64,000 bases of DNA, from assembly GCF_014490575.1 (NCBI RefSeq), contig NZ_CP061033.1, forward strand, positions 1,488,001 through 1,552,000, read 5' to 3'. The notes under the pieces are model-generated. The model was not told where the DNA came from. It saw only the letters and a list, made by a program, of their open reading frames with translations, and did not search any database. Made by a program: the position numbers and the translations under genes. The stretch comes from Corynebacterium zhongnanshanii. GTDB taxonomy: Bacteria > Actinomycetota > Actinomycetes > Mycobacteriales > Mycobacteriaceae. Below, piece after piece: positions 63,185 to 64,000 of this stretch (positions are counted from its first letter, which is position 1; the number at the start of each line of letters is the position of its first letter).

Positions 63185-64000
63185 CTAGCCCTCGAGCTTC
63201 TCGCCGAACTCAAGCCACTGCATCTCCAGCTCCTCGCGCTCGGCGGTGGCGGCCTGCAGCTGCACATCCAGGGAGCTCAGCAACTCGGCATCGACGGCCC
63301 CGCCCGTGGAGACGTCAGCGGCCTCCGCCATCTGGGCATGGATGTCCTCGATCTTCTGCTCCGTCTTGGCGAGCTTGCGCTCCAGCGCCTTCATGTCCTT
63401 GTGCAGCTGGCGTTCCTCTTGGCTGCTCAGGCCGTTGTTGGACTGGCTGGTGGCGGAGGTCGAAGAGCTGGAGGAGCTGGTGGCGGAGGTCGACGAGGTA
63501 GCCGCGGTCGCAGAGCCCTGGCGGTCCGCGCCGATGTCCAGCACGTTATCGTTGCGCCCCGCCGCAGCCTGCAACTCCGCACGGCGCTGCAGGTACTGCT
63601 CAATCCCGCCGGGGAGATTGGTGAGCGCCCCATCTCCAAACAGAGCCCACGTGCTATCGCACACACGTTCAATTAGGTAACGGTCGTGGGAAATCACCAC
63701 CATGGTGCCAGGCCAACCGTCCAGGAGGGACTCCAGCTCCTGGAGGGTATCGATGTCCAGGTCATTGGTGGGCTCGTCCAGCAGCAACACGTTCGGCTCG
63801 GCCATGAGCACGCGCGTGAGCTGCAGACGCCGGCGCTCACCACCGGACAGGTCCCCCACCGGAGTGCGCTGACGCTTCGCGGAAAAGCCCAGCCGCTCCG
63901 CCAGCTGGGAAGCGGACAGTTCCTTATCGCCGAACATCACATAGCTCGCCACGTCCTGCACCGCGTCCAGCAGGCGCCGGGTGGGATCCAGATCATCCAA
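63185..64000 (-). CDS. ABC-F family ATPase, C-terminal part, cut by window edge
   Basis: 271 residues are visible, open at the right edge. Second ATPase domain: LSGGERRRLQLTRVLMAEPNVLLLDEPTNDLDI and ISHDRYLIERVC. A low-complexity Ser/Thr/Ala linker (SATAATSSTSATSSSSSS) follows, then a C-terminal coiled coil ending at 63185. ABC-F proteins work on the ribosome, in rescue or antibiotic protection. The Uup-like group has such coiled-coil tails. Co-transcribed with the hydrolase downstream (2-bp gap). Confidence 0.8.
   Translation of the reverse strand: MDDLDPTRRLLDAVQDVASYVMFGDKELSASQLAERLGFSAKRQRTPVGDLSGGERRRLQLTRVLMAEPNVLLLDEPTNDLDIDTLQELESLLDGWPGTMVVISHDRYLIERVCDSTWALFGDGALTNLPGGIEQYLQRRAELQAAAGRNDNVLDIGADRQGSATAATSSTSATSSSSSSTSATSQSNNGLSSQEERQLHKDMKALERKLAKTEQKIEDIHAQMAEAADVSTGGAVDAELLSSLDVQLQAATAEREELEMQWLEFGEKLEG

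Overview
The window looks like a chromosomal segment of a Corynebacterium (high-GC Actinomycetota). The evidence is the gene order (enolase, FtsB/DivIC, DUF501, Ppx/GppA and tRNA-Leu next to Nnr; mfd-mazG; glmU-prs-rplY), an 18-bp palindrome that matches the corynebacterial MntR operator as I remember it, a DtxR-box-like site, a GlxR-like site and many GTG/TTG starts. I cannot fix the species from the sequence alone.

Layout. 1-5 kb: housekeeping genes on the minus strand (nnr, tRNA-Leu, ppx/gppA, DUF501, ftsB, eno). 5-9.4 kb: a lytic transglycosylase, the MntR regulator and a divergent MntR-operator-controlled Mn/Zn ABC importer. 9.4-14.7 kb: mazG, mfd and tRNA-Gln. 14.9-17.4 kb: three very small membrane proteins and an MFS transporter. 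17.4-24.2 kb: glmU, prs, a structured leader with a terminator, rplY, then convergent gabD and gabT that share a terminator. 24.4-29.5 kb: a hypothetical gene and two coupled YhgE/Pip membrane proteins. 29.5-32 kb: repeat-rich DNA with two copies of a palindromic element on either side of an F420/NADP-oxidoreductase-like gene, and a broken DUF1648 gene.

32-39.4 kb holds the most unusual locus. It is a tightly overlapping operon behind a DtxR-like box: an MptD-type ECF S-component, an EcfT protein, one 1175-residue protein fusing two ECF-type ATPase domains to a complete ABC-exporter half, a second exporter half, and a TetR regulator. I infer an iron-regulated uptake system, possibly for heme, a siderophore or another metal complex.

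39.7-50.5 kb is a defence island: an AbiL/RloAB-like pair behind a 23-bp inverted repeat, a nucleotide-glycosylase-like gene cut by a decayed IS3-family element, a frameshifted AAA_13 (RloC/PrrC-like) relic, a macrodomain protein and a 1658-residue single-chain type ISP restriction-modification enzyme.

50.8-64 kb returns to the backbone: tandem pth genes, prfC, an MMPL transporter with its TetR regulator, pnuC, a 3-hydroxyisobutyryl-CoA hydrolase-like gene, ppk2, a 6-TM protein, a small monooxygenase, a membrane-anchored alpha/beta hydrolase, and an ABC-F gene running off the right edge.
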